DNA of 64,000 nucleotides from Phycisphaeraceae bacterium (GTDB lineage: Bacteria > Planctomycetota > Phycisphaerae > Phycisphaerales > UBA1924), in contig JAHBXH010000001.1 of assembly GCA_019636555.1 (NCBI GenBank), positions 620,001 through 684,000 on the forward strand, written 5' to 3'. Below the pieces are notes generated by a model. That model was not told the DNA's origin. It ran no database searches and worked only from the letters and a program-made list of their open reading frames with translations. Positions 45,502-54,446 of the stretch are shown piece after piece (the stretch's first letter is position 1; each line of letters starts with the position of its first letter). The position numbers and the translations under genes were made by a program.

Positions 45502-45560
45502 ACCCGTACTGTACCGCCCCGGCGCGGCTCCGGTTCTGCCCGGCCGAACCGCTTCGGTGT

Positions 45561-46274
45561 TCAAAGCAAGGTGCCCGCCCGATGCGGGATAAGGACCGCG
45601 TCGTCGGGGACGTCGAAGACCGGGCCTCGGTAAGGCGGGGCGTCGGTGTGTCCATCCGGTTGACCGCTCGCGCCGTGTCCGGGTGCCGCGAAGGGGCGGC
45701 TGATTTGCTCGAAGGTTCCGGACGGCACATGCACCGTCCGCCATTTTTCGCTTCGCGTGCGCATGGCCCGCGCGTACTCGCCGACGACGACGGTCCGAAG
45801 GGCGTACCACTTGCCCCGGTTCTCAAATACCTCTTGAAAGAGCGCATCCGGCGGCTGATCGTCGCACCAGTAGACAAAGACGAAGACCGCTTCAAACCCC
45901 GAGCCGAAGAGACGCTCCCAGGTCAGCAGACTGTTCACGTCGTCGCGCGTGACCCAATTCTGCAGCGACGAGCGACTAGGCGGGCGGTGAAGACGGAGTC
46001 CTTCGGAGACGCGCCGGCTCCTCGGCGCCGAAGCCGCTCGAATTGGGATCCGCCTTCCTTTGATTTCGACCAGCAGATTGGTCGACTCACCGTAAAGCAC
46101 AAAGTCGAATGACTTCACGGCCGGAGCAGCGCCCGATTCCGCCGCGGCGAGCGCGAGCCGCGCGCCGCCCGGCAAGAGCGCTTTCTTCGCCTCATCGACC
46201 GCGACGTACGGGATGCGGTGACTCCGGAGGTAGTCCTCGAACGCGACCTCGTAATGGTGCCGGCGCTGAGTCAA
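45561..46274 (-). CDS. HYExO-type protein, PD-(D/E)XK-like
   Basis: A 237-residue protein of a planctomycete family named after its HYE motif, here RRHHYEVAFEDYLRSHRI at the N-terminus. A Rossmann-like core follows with FDFVLYGESTNLLVEIKGRR, where FDF plus EIKG match the PD-(D/E)XK nuclease site (Asp then Glu-x-Lys). The C-terminus is Pro/Gly-rich. DNA or RNA cleavage is inferred from the motif only. It is followed on the same strand, after about 60 bases, by the small membrane protein at 45250-45501, and the MCE gene lies 43 bases before its start. Confidence 0.7.
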   Translation of the reverse strand: MTQRRHHYEVAFEDYLRSHRIPYVAVDEAKKALLPGGARLALAAAESGAAPAVKSFDFVLYGESTNLLVEIKGRRIPIRAASAPRSRRVSEGLRLHRPPSRSSLQNWVTRDDVNSLLTWERLFGSGFEAVFVFVYWCDDQPPDALFQEVFENRGKWYALRTVVVGEYARAMRTRSEKWRTVHVPSGTFEQISRPFAAPGHGASGQPDGHTDAPPYRGPVFDVPDDAVLIPHRAGTLL

Positions 46275-46317
46275 CCCGATTCCGCTCCCCGCGCCATCGC
46301 CGCGGCGCGATCGTTTC

Positions 46318-47589
46318 CTACTTCGCGGTCTTCGAACTGCCCGGAGGCGTCGCCGATTGCGAGGGGCCGCTCGGCTTGTTCCCGGCCCGAAGAATCAGAA
46401 CGTCGAGAAGATCCTGCTCCGCCTTTTTGTAGACCTGCATCGAATCCTGAAGCAGCTTGTACTGCGCTTCGAGCAGCGCGGCAGACGGGCCCGTGCCGAC
46501 CGGCGCGGTCTTCGCGAGCGCCAGCGTCTGCTGCATTCCTTCCGAGGCGGCGCGCAGATCGCTGACGGCGTCGGCGTAGGCGTTTGCGGCCCAGAAGAGC
46601 ACGTCGGTCTCGAGTTCTTTCTTGCTGGGCTGGAAGAAGAGCCGCCACGGCTGCGCGCGGATCTCGACGACGGCGCGTTTCGCCTGTTCGGTCATGAGTC
46701 GCAGATTCGCGACCGAGCGGCGGAGCTCCGGCAGCTCCGTCACGCACCAGTTCTCGACGCTCTTGGCGATGTTGTCGACCGACGGAATGGTGTCGTTCCG
46801 CAAAGACGAGGCGATCGCGCTCGCATCGGTTGTGATCTGCTTGATGTTGGGGCGGTTCTCGTCGATGACGTCGTTGACGTTGCCGAGCAGCTTGCCGAAC
46901 GACTCCACCTTGGCGTTGAAGTTGTCCGCCATCGGACTGAGATGCTTGCTGAAGTCGGTCACGTTGGTGATGGTGACATCAAAGTCCTCTGTCCACTTCG
47001 GCCAGCGCTCGCGCGTCGACTTGGTAATGACGCTGACGTCATCGACGATCCCGTCGATCTTCGGACGGTTGGCCTTCACAAGCTCGTTGACCGATGTGAT
47101 GGTGTCCTGGGCGGAATCAAAGATCTTGCGCACGTCGTCCTGCGTCAGGCCGAATTGCGCGAGGAACCCGCCGGCCGGACGGCCGTCGATGATCGCGCCC
47201 GATTCCAGCATCTTCTCGCCCGTACCGACCGACGAGATGTTGATCCAGCTCTGGCTGCCCAGAAGCGGGCGCTCAAGGCCGATGATCGCGTTGGGGTGGA
47301 TCGGGTGTGCCGCGGCAACGCGGATCCCGACCAGAACATGCGTCGCGTCATCATCGAATCCGACGCTTGTGACTGTTCCGATCTTCTGCCCGCCCAGCGT
47401 GACCTGGCTGTCGGGCTTGAGACCCGGCGCGCCCTCGCTCATCTTGAACCGGACCGTGAACTTCTTGCTCGGGATAAAGCGATCGAGGATATTCGTCAGC
47501 GAGAAGGCAACGGCGATGGCAAGCGCCACGCTCCCGACGAGGAACAAGCCGGCGAGGATCGAGTATTTCGAGGGGCTCCGCAAAGACAT
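46318..47589 (-). CDS. MCE (MlaD-like) lipid-transport protein
   Basis: A 423-residue protein with an N-terminal TM helix (ILAGLFLVGSVALAIAVAF) and one MCE domain (VRFKMSEGAPGLKPDSQVTL then IGTVTSVGFDDD). MCE proteins bridge membranes as lipid-binding rings. The rest, about 250 residues, is helical coiled coil with heptad-like ANRPKIDGIVDDVSVI and ENRPNIKQITTDASAI, as in long needle-type MCE proteins. It is downstream of the ABC ATPase by about 45 bases, so both belong to one transporter. No MlaE-type permease is in the window. Confidence 0.9.
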   Translation of the reverse strand: MSLRSPSKYSILAGLFLVGSVALAIAVAFSLTNILDRFIPSKKFTVRFKMSEGAPGLKPDSQVTLGGQKIGTVTSVGFDDDATHVLVGIRVAAAHPIHPNAIIGLERPLLGSQSWINISSVGTGEKMLESGAIIDGRPAGGFLAQFGLTQDDVRKIFDSAQDTITSVNELVKANRPKIDGIVDDVSVITKSTRERWPKWTEDFDVTITNVTDFSKHLSPMADNFNAKVESFGKLLGNVNDVIDENRPNIKQITTDASAIASSLRNDTIPSVDNIAKSVENWCVTELPELRRSVANLRLMTEQAKRAVVEIRAQPWRLFFQPSKKELETDVLFWAANAYADAVSDLRAASEGMQQTLALAKTAPVGTGPSAALLEAQYKLLQDSMQVYKKAEQDLLDVLILRAGNKPSGPSQSATPPGSSKTAK

Positions 47590-47634
47590 GCTTCCTGAGA
47601 GTAGCCGAAATGGAACGACGATTCAGGGTTGAGA

Positions 47635-48606
47635 TCAACCCTTCGAGCGTCGGAACATGGATGTGCCGGAACCCGATCCGCCCGATCGCGTCGGCTCGAC
47701 GCTCGGCGTAGGCAGGATCTGGTCGATGGAAACGCCGAGCAGATCGGCCTCGAACGCCGCTTCCGACCTCCGCTCTGTGATCGGTCCCTCGGCGTCGCCC
47801 CGCAGGAATTGCCGGATCAGCCGCTCGGTCTGGGGAAGAGCCTTCGCTTCGGACTCCGGCAGTTTTCGCAGGTTGTCGTACCACTCCCGCGTTTCGACCT
47901 TGAGCATCCGTCCGCGGTCGAGCATCGCCATCCGATCGGCGATCGTGAAGGCAGAGTCCATCTCGTGCGTGACCACCACGCTGGTGACTCCAAGTTGCTT
48001 GGAGAGATCCATGATCAGCCGGTCGATCTGCGCGCTGGTGACGGGGTCGAGCCCGGCGGAAGGTTCGTCGTAGAACAGAATCTCGGGGTCGAGCGCGAGC
48101 GCCCGCGCCAGGCCGGCGCGCTTCTTCATGCCGCCCGAAATCTGCGAGGGATACTTGTTCGCGTGCTCACGCAGGCCGACGAGCTCAAGCTTGATCTTGA
48201 CCTGGATGTCGATGATTTCCTGCGAGATATCCGTGTGCTCTTTCATCGGGAGAGCCACGTTCTCGGCGATCGTCATCGAGTTGAAGAGCGCGCCGGATTG
48301 GAACAGGATGCCGAAGCGCTTGCGCACATCGGCCAGTTTGTCCTCGTCGCCGCCGCCCTCATCCGTGCCGACCAGTGGGCCCATGTCCTGCCCGAAGAGC
48401 ACGACCCGGCCGCGATCGGCCGGGAAGCTCCCGATGATCACGCGGAGGAGCGTGGATTTTCCCGATCCCGAGCCGCCCATGATGATCATCGTCTCGCCGG
48501 GGTAGACGTCGAGATCGATCGATTCGAGGACGGCGCGTCCGTCGAAGATCTTGGCGACCTGCTGACAGGAGATCAACGGAGGTTTGCTGGAAGGACTTTC
48601 CGCCAC
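47635..48606 (-). CDS. ABC transporter ATPase (MlaF-like)
   Basis: A 323-residue ATPase with Walker A GGSGSGKST, the ABC signature ISGGMKKR, Walker B ILFYDEPSAGLD and the switch VVVTHEMD. SGGMKKR and the short MlaF-like loop are typical of the MCE lipid importer/exporter group. An unusual Gly/Glu-rich loop (GTDEGGGDEDK) is inserted before the Q-loop, and the C-terminal about 70 residues are a family-specific extension. Works with the downstream MCE gene; the permease must be elsewhere. Confidence 0.9.
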   Translation of the reverse strand: MAESPSSKPPLISCQQVAKIFDGRAVLESIDLDVYPGETMIIMGGSGSGKSTLLRVIIGSFPADRGRVVLFGQDMGPLVGTDEGGGDEDKLADVRKRFGILFQSGALFNSMTIAENVALPMKEHTDISQEIIDIQVKIKLELVGLREHANKYPSQISGGMKKRAGLARALALDPEILFYDEPSAGLDPVTSAQIDRLIMDLSKQLGVTSVVVTHEMDSAFTIADRMAMLDRGRMLKVETREWYDNLRKLPESEAKALPQTERLIRQFLRGDAEGPITERRSEAAFEADLLGVSIDQILPTPSVEPTRSGGSGSGTSMFRRSKG

Positions 48607-48624
48607 GGCACGAGAGGATACAGG

Positions 48625-49485
48625 TTACGACGGCTTCTTGGGCGCGGGGGGTGCGGCTTCCGCGCCGGGTGGGATCGCCGGTTCGGGAGTTTCACTCTGG
48701 GAATCGGTCGAGGTCTTGATGCGGATGTTGTCTCCCTTGAGCTCGATGACGGTATTGCTCGGGAGAATCTCAGGATCGATCAATGTGATCACGACGTCGT
48801 TTTCGCCGAGGATGCTCAGGTTTCGGACCGGCAAGACGCTGAGCACGTCTTTCCCGTTGCCGCCCTTGGTCGGCTTCGATTTGTTCGAGGGATCGATTTC
48901 CATCATCAGCAGCGCCGGTCCTTTGGCAAAGTACAGAGGCAGCGGGATGATGTTGTTGGGCGGATTCTTGAGGCTCTTCATGAGCGGGCCGATTCGCTTA
49001 TAGAGGTCCCACATTTCACCCAATCCCTTGGGTCCGCCCTGAAACTCGCCGAGTTTTTCGCGGTAATCGGTCCGGAACTGCTCGAACATTTCCGGCGTCA
49101 GTTTTTGGGCTGCGACGGGCACGAAGCGGCCCTTGGCCTTGTCCCATTCGCCGTCCTTGATCTCGTTCATCAGGACCGCCGTTGAGCCGACGATCTGCTT
49201 GTCGAAAAAGTTGACGGCCTGCCACGCTCCGTATCCGAGCGCGGTCCAGAGGGCGGTGCTGAAAAGACCCAGCACAAGCGCGGCGATCGCGAGCCCGGTC
49301 CCGCCGACCCGGCCTTTGCTGCTGGCGATCCCCACCAGGGCGAACACCGCCAGCAGCGAGGCGATGATGCCGAAAAGAGGAATGAAGCAGGGCAGCGCAA
49401 AGACGAGCGCGATAATCGCGAGAATGCTCGTGCGCTCCGGTCCCCAGTTGATATCCCGCTCGACGGGCGCGTTGAAACTCGTCAT
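48625..49485 (-). CDS. Membrane protein with DUF4190-like N-terminus
   Basis: A 286-residue protein. Two to three TM helices occupy residues 20-95: SILAIIALVFALPCFIPLFG then IIASLLAVFALVGI and GLAIAALVLGLFSTALW, the DUF4190-type glycine-rich hairpin. The remaining part is soluble and Lys/Pro-rich with a C-terminal Pro/Ala tail. It is the first gene of the minus-strand run ending with the MCE gene, 18 bases before the ATPase, so possibly tied to lipid transport. Function unknown. Confidence 0.75.
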   Translation of the reverse strand: MTSFNAPVERDINWGPERTSILAIIALVFALPCFIPLFGIIASLLAVFALVGIASSKGRVGGTGLAIAALVLGLFSTALWTALGYGAWQAVNFFDKQIVGSTAVLMNEIKDGEWDKAKGRFVPVAAQKLTPEMFEQFRTDYREKLGEFQGGPKGLGEMWDLYKRIGPLMKSLKNPPNNIIPLPLYFAKGPALLMMEIDPSNKSKPTKGGNGKDVLSVLPVRNLSILGENDVVITLIDPEILPSNTVIELKGDNIRIKTSTDSQSETPEPAIPPGAEAAPPAPKKPS

Positions 49486-49595
49486 GCAGGAACAGTATGG
49501 CTTGTGGTCCGGTGTCCTCTGGTCTTGTGTCCCGGGTCAAGGCCCGCACGACTTTGGACACATGGCCCATGATTCAAGACCCAGCCGCCCGTCTT

Positions 49596-50765
49596 TCACA
49601 CCGCCGTCCCGGTCGAGGCGCGCAGCGAACCGACGCAGCGCACGACGATCTCCGCGGCACGCGTGATTTCGTCGGGCTTCGACTCGCGAGACAGGCTGAA
49701 GCGCACGGTTCCATGCGCGATCGGCGCCGGTACTCCCATCGCAAGGAGCACCGGTGAAGGATCGAGCGAACCCGAGGCGCACGCGGCGCCCGCGCTCGCG
49801 CAGACGCCGCTCTCCGAGAGCGCGAGCAGCACCGCTTCGGCCTCGAGCTTGGGAAACCCGATGCTGGTCGTATTCCAGATGCGGGCCGCGCCCGCACCGT
49901 TCACCCGGGCGCCCGGGCAGCCGGCGAGCACACGTTCTTCAAATTCATTCCGGAGTTCATCGAGCGCAGCGCGCGATGAGTCTTCGGCAAGCCACGTTCG
50001 CGCCTCCTCCGCCGCAGCGCCGGCGGCGAGAATCCCCGGGACGTTCTCGGTGCCCCCGCGCCTGCCCAATTCCTGGCTACCGGGATTCTGCGGGCGCAGG
50101 CGCACGCCCGGCCGCACGTAGAGACATCCAACACCCTTCAATCCGTGAAACTTGTGCGCCGAAAGACTGAGCAGGGCGCAGTTGAGCCCGCCGGCGCCGA
50201 TGCGAGTGGTCTCTTTTCCGACCCACTGCACGCCGTCGCAGTGAAAGAGCACGTTCGCGCTGTTGCACAGCGCCGCGGTCTGCGCGACCGGCTGGATGAC
50301 GCCAGTCTCGTTGTTCACCCACTGCACGCTCACGAGCGCGGGGCGCGATGCGAGCGATTCCGCCACCGAATCCAGTTTCACAACACCGTTCTCATCCACT
50401 TCGAGCCAGCGCACCCGCGCCTCTCCCCGCGCCTCCATCTCGGTCAGCAGTTCGCGAACCGCAGAGTGCTCCACCCGTGTCGAAACCACCAGCGGCGGAT
50501 CGTCGTGCCTCGGCTGCGCCTGCACCACGCCCCGGATCGCCAGTTGGATCGATTCGGTTCCGCTCGAGACAAACGTCAGCTCGCGCGGCTTGCAACCAAC
50601 GAGATCGGCAATCGACTTGCGCGCCATTTCGATGCGGGCCCGCGCGTTCTGCCCGGCTCGGTGCACGCTCGACGGATTCTGCCATGCCTCGCGCATGGCG
50701 AAGTCCGCGGCCTGAATCGCGGCCTCGCACGGACGGGTGGTGGCGTTGTTGTCGAGGTAAATCAC
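49596..50765 (-). CDS. Cysteine desulfurase (NifS/IscS family)
   Basis: PLP enzyme that takes sulfur from cysteine for iron-sulfur clusters or thiolation. From the GTG at 50765 it has 389 residues: IYLDNNATT, His100 in VEHSAV, His204/Lys205 in SAHKFHG (PLP lysine), GGTENVP, and the persulfide Cys329 in GAACASGS. The start is uncertain because a pyrimidine-rich stretch precedes it without a Shine-Dalgarno; the frame is open to 50825. No iscU or scaffold gene is adjacent; the TetR gene lies upstream. Confidence 0.92.
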   Translation of the reverse strand: MIYLDNNATTRPCEAAIQAADFAMREAWQNPSSVHRAGQNARARIEMARKSIADLVGCKPRELTFVSSGTESIQLAIRGVVQAQPRHDDPPLVVSTRVEHSAVRELLTEMEARGEARVRWLEVDENGVVKLDSVAESLASRPALVSVQWVNNETGVIQPVAQTAALCNSANVLFHCDGVQWVGKETTRIGAGGLNCALLSLSAHKFHGLKGVGCLYVRPGVRLRPQNPGSQELGRRGGTENVPGILAAGAAAEEARTWLAEDSSRAALDELRNEFEERVLAGCPGARVNGAGAARIWNTTSIGFPKLEAEAVLLALSESGVCASAGAACASGSLDPSPVLLAMGVPAPIAHGTVRFSLSRESKPDEITRAAEIVVRCVGSLRASTGTAV

Positions 50766-50825
50766 GAAAGAAGAGGCAAGAAGAGGCAAGAAGAGATGAG
50801 AGACAAAGAGAATAGAAAGAGCCAA
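50766..50825. repeat. Polypurine tract with tandem AAGAGGCAAG units
   Basis: An almost pure A/G stretch on the plus strand, about 55 bases, containing AAGAGGCAAG twice in tandem (50771-50780 and 50781-50790). It lies just upstream of the cysteine desulfurase start on the minus strand. Confidence 0.7.
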
Positions 50826-50894
50826 AACGGGAACCAGAGTGCAGCGCCGCGGCCGCTCGCCCGGTTCGCCGCCCGACCCGAATTGTTCGCAATC

Positions 50895-51503
50895 TCACCC
50901 TTTTTCGGCCGCCCTGCCCACCAGAATCCTCGCGACGACATCCTGCGGGTGCACGCCGTGCGAATCGGCGCCGTGATCGCCATAGCCCATCGCGGCAACG
51001 ACGCCATAGCCCATCCCGATGTGGATGAGCAGCCACGCGATGACCTCGGCGCTGAATCGGCCGGTGACTTTGTGCTCGTCCTGCGCCCGCTTGATTTCCT
51101 TCGCGATGAACTCGTGCAGGTTGTCCATGTGGCGCTTGATCGCCGCCTCGATCCCCTCGTCATCCACTTCGGTGATCGCCTGGAGAAGCACACGATAGTC
51201 GTCGCGCCCGCTCCGGCTCACCATCGGGTTGTCGCCGAGCAATCGGAGCAGGCGCTCCGCCGGGTCCTTCGCGCCCGCGAGGTGTTTTTCCCACGTCGCG
51301 ATGGTCCGTTCACTCGAACGATCGATCAGCGCGATGAAGAGATCGCGCTTGGAATCGAAGTGGCGGTAGATGATCGGCTCGGTGACGCCGGCCGCCTTGG
51401 CGAGTTCGGCCGTCGTTGTTCGCGCATATCCGACCTTCGCAAACAGAACCGCGGCGTGATCCAGAAGTTGCGACCGACGCTGTTGGGCAGGCAACCGGCT
51501 CAT
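50895..51503 (-). CDS. TetR-family transcriptional regulator
   Basis: A 202-residue regulator. The N-terminal helix-turn-helix is RRSQLLDHAAVLFAKVGY, then TTTAELAKAAGVTEPIIYR and HFDSKRDLF. The C-terminal ligand domain has no recognised subfamily but includes LLIHIGMGYGVVAAM. The ATG at 51503 was chosen because the extension upstream is Arg/Gly-rich without a ribosome site. Target and inducer unknown; it lies upstream of a cysteine desulfurase on the same strand. Confidence 0.9.
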   Translation of the reverse strand: MSRLPAQQRRSQLLDHAAVLFAKVGYARTTTAELAKAAGVTEPIIYRHFDSKRDLFIALIDRSSERTIATWEKHLAGAKDPAERLLRLLGDNPMVSRSGRDDYRVLLQAITEVDDEGIEAAIKRHMDNLHEFIAKEIKRAQDEHKVTGRFSAEVIAWLLIHIGMGYGVVAAMGYGDHGADSHGVHPQDVVARILVGRAAEKG

Positions 51504-51612
51504 GCTCGCAGACGTCCCTCCTGCTGCTCCGCGACGGGGTGATCGGGCGGGTGGTGCCCCGCCTCGCGATTGCCGCTTATCGGCCAGCGGCAATCAATAG
51601 GTTAGTAAGGGA

Positions 51613-51888
51613 TCACAACGGAAGGGAATTCTCGGGTGGCGGCACCGGGTCGTATCCCCCCTTCGCAAACGGGTGGCAGCGCAGCAGCCGTTTCAACGTG
51701 AGCCAACCACCTTTGAATCCCCCGTGCGTCTTGAGAGCTTCGACGCCATAGTGCGAGCAGGTCGGCCAATAGCGGCACTGCCCGCCAAGAAACGGAGAAA
51801 GAGTCCATTGGTACAGACGAATGAGCACCAGCAACGGAACCGCCGCGAGCCTCGAAACCAGCGGAATGTCGCTTGCCGGCGGGTTCAT
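51613..51888 (-). CDS. yidD: Membrane protein insertion efficiency factor YidD
   Basis: A 91-residue YidD protein: [15 protein letters not shown] then [31 protein letters not shown] and GGYDPVP are near consensus. The ATG at 51888 overlaps the rnpA stop by four bases (ATGA), the usual arrangement; an in-frame start at 51915 is less likely. Helps insert membrane proteins with YidC. No yidC or rpmH is nearby. Confidence 0.93.
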   Translation of the reverse strand: MNPPASDIPLVSRLAAVPLLVLIRLYQWTLSPFLGGQCRYWPTCSHYGVEALKTHGGFKGGWLTLKRLLRCHPFAKGGYDPVPPPENSLPL

Positions 51889-52283
51889 CCCGATCGTGCC
51901 TCTCGTTTGCGCCACTCGCGATCGAGGCGTGAGATCGCATCAGAAAGCCAAGTGGAATACTTCGCGAGCCCTGAGTCTTCGTGGCGCCGGGCCGTCACGA
52001 GCAGATCGTAACTCCCGAATTCTTCAGAACTTGGCACGTCATGCTGCATGAGGCGAAACGCCTCGCGCAGGCAGCGCTTCAGTCGATTGCGCTCCACGGC
52101 GCCCCCAAAGGCCCGTCCGATCGACATGCCCAAGCGCGGGTGGGGCAAGCCATTCCGTCGCGAATGCACGACAAGCGGTCCGCTCGGAGTCTTCATCCGA
52201 GCGGCGTGCACGGCCTCGAACTGGCGGCGATGCGTCAGCCGGTGCTTGGGCCGAAAGAGAAGTTTCGCCGCGCCGGCTGCCAT
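51885..52283 (-). CDS. rnpA: Ribonuclease P protein component
   Basis: Protein subunit of RNase P, 132 residues. [16 protein letters not shown] opens the protein and the RNR-type motif is [18 protein letters not shown]. The ATG at 52283 is used; upstream extension would overlap the preceding gene. It overlaps yidD, but rpmH, its usual upstream partner, is not here. Confidence 0.93.
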   Translation of the reverse strand: MAAGAAKLLFRPKHRLTHRRQFEAVHAARMKTPSGPLVVHSRRNGLPHPRLGMSIGRAFGGAVERNRLKRCLREAFRLMQHDVPSSEEFGSYDLLVTARRHEDSGLAKYSTWLSDAISRLDREWRKREARSG

Positions 52284-52306
52284 GCGGGATTTTAGTGGCG
52301 AAAGGC

Positions 52307-52831
52307 TTATGTGCGCCGGCGACTGGCAGGCAAAAGCCCGACCAGGATGAGCACGGCGCCAACGAGAAGCACCCACGGGCGGGCTTTTTCGTCGGTCACC
52401 ATCCGGCTGAGGGTGGTGTCAAACTTCTGAAACTCGGGCAGTTCGATGGGGTCGGGCTCGAGATTCGGGAAGACACTGGCGCTCCCCGCCTTGATATCGG
52501 TGTAGCCCCCGCTCGTCGAACCGACGCCGATCGGCACGCGGTCGAGCGGAATCTGGTTGAGCTGGCTCGCGGCGAGCGCAAGCACCAGCGGCTTCTCACC
52601 GTTTTCAAGCGCCGAAGCGAATTCCTGATAGCGCTGCATCCGTTCCTGGCGGTGTTTTTCCACGAGGAGCGCCCGGTCGCGCTGCCAGCGGGCCTCGCGA
52701 ACCTGCTCCGCCGCCGGAATGAGCGCGCTGGCGAGCAGCAGCGTGAGCCCGGCAATGACAAAGAGCCAGCCGGGGTCAAGCAGCGCCGGAGCCCTGGAAG
52801 GCTCGGACTGAATTGGGGCTTCTGCCGCCAT
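52307..52831 (-). CDS. Two-TM protein with central coiled coil
   Basis: A 174-residue protein. The ATG at 52831 is preceded by GGGTGATT. TM1 (WLFVIAGLTLLLASALI) is followed by a charged coiled-coil-like region (VREARWQRDRALLVEKHRQE), a soluble segment of about 70 residues, and TM2 near the end (WVLLVGAVLILVGLL) with a basic tail SRRRT. No family recognised. It lies 23 bases upstream of rnpA on the same strand. Confidence 0.65.
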   Translation of the reverse strand: MAAEAPIQSEPSRAPALLDPGWLFVIAGLTLLLASALIPAAEQVREARWQRDRALLVEKHRQERMQRYQEFASALENGEKPLVLALAASQLNQIPLDRVPIGVGSTSGGYTDIKAGSASVFPNLEPDPIELPEFQKFDTTLSRMVTDEKARPWVLLVGAVLILVGLLPASRRRT

Positions 52832-53015
52832 AATCACCCGAACGGTATCGGATAGCGCGGGCATTGGGCGAAAATAACCAGCTCGTTTGTCTCCGGCGGC
52901 GTCGGACCGCCCATTCCATCGAATGCCCGAAGGGATTCCCGGTTTCGGATATCCGTCCGGCGATTGTCCGGTTGGACGCGGTATCCCTCCGGCGGCTTCT
53001 ACCATCTGACCGTTC

Positions 53016-54380
53016 ATGTCGCGCCGGGTTGTCATCACTGGAATCGGTGTCGTGAGTCCTCTGGGGGTCGGGCAAGACGCCCTTTGGAAGGGGCTCTGTT
53101 CCGGCCGCACGGGAATCGCCAAGCCGACCCTCTTCGACCCGTCCGGGTTTCAGACCAAATTGGCCGGGCAACTGCCCGCCGAGTTTTCGGCGAAAGACTT
53201 TGTTCCAAAGAGCTACCGCAAGGCCGTCAAGGTGATGGCCCGCGACAGCGAGATCGCGGTTGCCGCGGCAAAGCTTGCCGTCGAAGACGCCGGATTGACC
53301 ACCCGCGGCTCGCTCGACGGGGCTCCCGGCTCATCCACTTACCCGAGTGAGCGGATGGGTTGTCAGATCGGCGCCGGTCTCATCAACGCCGAGACCGATG
53401 AACTGACCTCCGCGCTCGCGACGTCGACGGACGAAAAGGGCGAATTCGACTATCGCAAGTGGGGCGCGGCAGACGGGGGCGGCGGCGGGATGAACAACCT
53501 CCAGCCGCTCTGGATGCTCAAGTACCTCCCCAACATGCTCGCGTGCCACGTCACGATCATCCATGGCTGCGAAGGTCCGAGCAACACGATCACCTGTGCC
53601 GAGGCGAGCGCTTTGCTCTGCGTCGGTGAGGGTGTGCGCGTGATCCAGCGCGACGCCGCGGATGTCTGCTTCGCGGGCGGATGCGAGAGCAAGGTGAATC
53701 TGATGGGCACGCTGCGCTGGAGCCTGCTCAACCGGCTCGCGCCGTGCGCGGATTCGGATGCGCCCGAAACTCTGGTGCGTCCGTTCGATCCAAAGGCGAG
53801 CGGCACAATTCTGGGCGAGGGAGGCGGACTCCTTGTTCTCGAAGAGCGAGAGAAGGCGCTCGCGCGCGGCGCGAACATCTACGCCGAGGTCGCGGGCTTC
53901 GGCGCTGCACACTCGCCGCCGCCCGCGTACGAGGCGATCCAGTCGAAGCAGCGCGCAAGCGCCGAAGATCGACCCGGCGACGGAGTGAAGTTCGCGATCG
54001 AAGCGGCGCTCTCCGATGCGAGATTGGGCGCCGGCGAGATCGACGCGATCGTTCCGACCGCATCCGGAGTACGCGAGCAGGATGAAGAAGAAGCGATCGG
54101 GCTTCGCGCGGTCTTCGGCGATCGCCTCGACGAGATTCCGTTGATCACCGTCACGCCTTCCGTCGGCCAGACCGTTGCCGGGCACGGCGGCATCCAGCTC
54201 GCCGCAGGCGCGCTCGCCCTCAAGCATCAGAAACTCCCGGCCCGCATCAACTCCGGCTCGCCCGCGCGCGGCCTGCAAGCGGGCGCGACCGGCGAGCGCA
54301 GCGCGGGTTTGCGCAACGTGCTTGTGGTGACCACTGCGCTGGGCGGCCAGAATGCCGCGGCGGTGCTGCGACAGTCTTAA
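53016..54380 (+). CDS. FabF-like ketosynthase with altered active site
   Basis: A 454-residue beta-ketoacyl-ACP synthase fold. The nucleophile Cys194 is present (NTITCAEASAL), and GH at 389-390 corresponds to the second histidine. The first histidine motif (NAHGT) is replaced by PTASGVREQD, with Ser350, and the lysine of KSxxGH is Gln385. KS domains need both histidines or the lysine for decarboxylation, so this protein resembles chain-length-factor partners more than a normal FabF. A full KS gene lies 0.8 kb downstream. The ATG follows MSRRVVITG, the usual start. Role unknown. Confidence 0.82.
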   Translation: MSRRVVITGIGVVSPLGVGQDALWKGLCSGRTGIAKPTLFDPSGFQTKLAGQLPAEFSAKDFVPKSYRKAVKVMARDSEIAVAAAKLAVEDAGLTTRGSLDGAPGSSTYPSERMGCQIGAGLINAETDELTSALATSTDEKGEFDYRKWGAADGGGGGMNNLQPLWMLKYLPNMLACHVTIIHGCEGPSNTITCAEASALLCVGEGVRVIQRDAADVCFAGGCESKVNLMGTLRWSLLNRLAPCADSDAPETLVRPFDPKASGTILGEGGGLLVLEEREKALARGANIYAEVAGFGAAHSPPPAYEAIQSKQRASAEDRPGDGVKFAIEAALSDARLGAGEIDAIVPTASGVREQDEEEAIGLRAVFGDRLDEIPLITVTPSVGQTVAGHGGIQLAAGALALKHQKLPARINSGSPARGLQAGATGERSAGLRNVLVVTTALGGQNAAAVLRQS

Positions 54381-54446
54381 CTTTCGACGGGAACGCCGGT
54401 TCCTACACTGTGTGTGCGGCGATCGCCGGGACTACGGAGCGCAACC

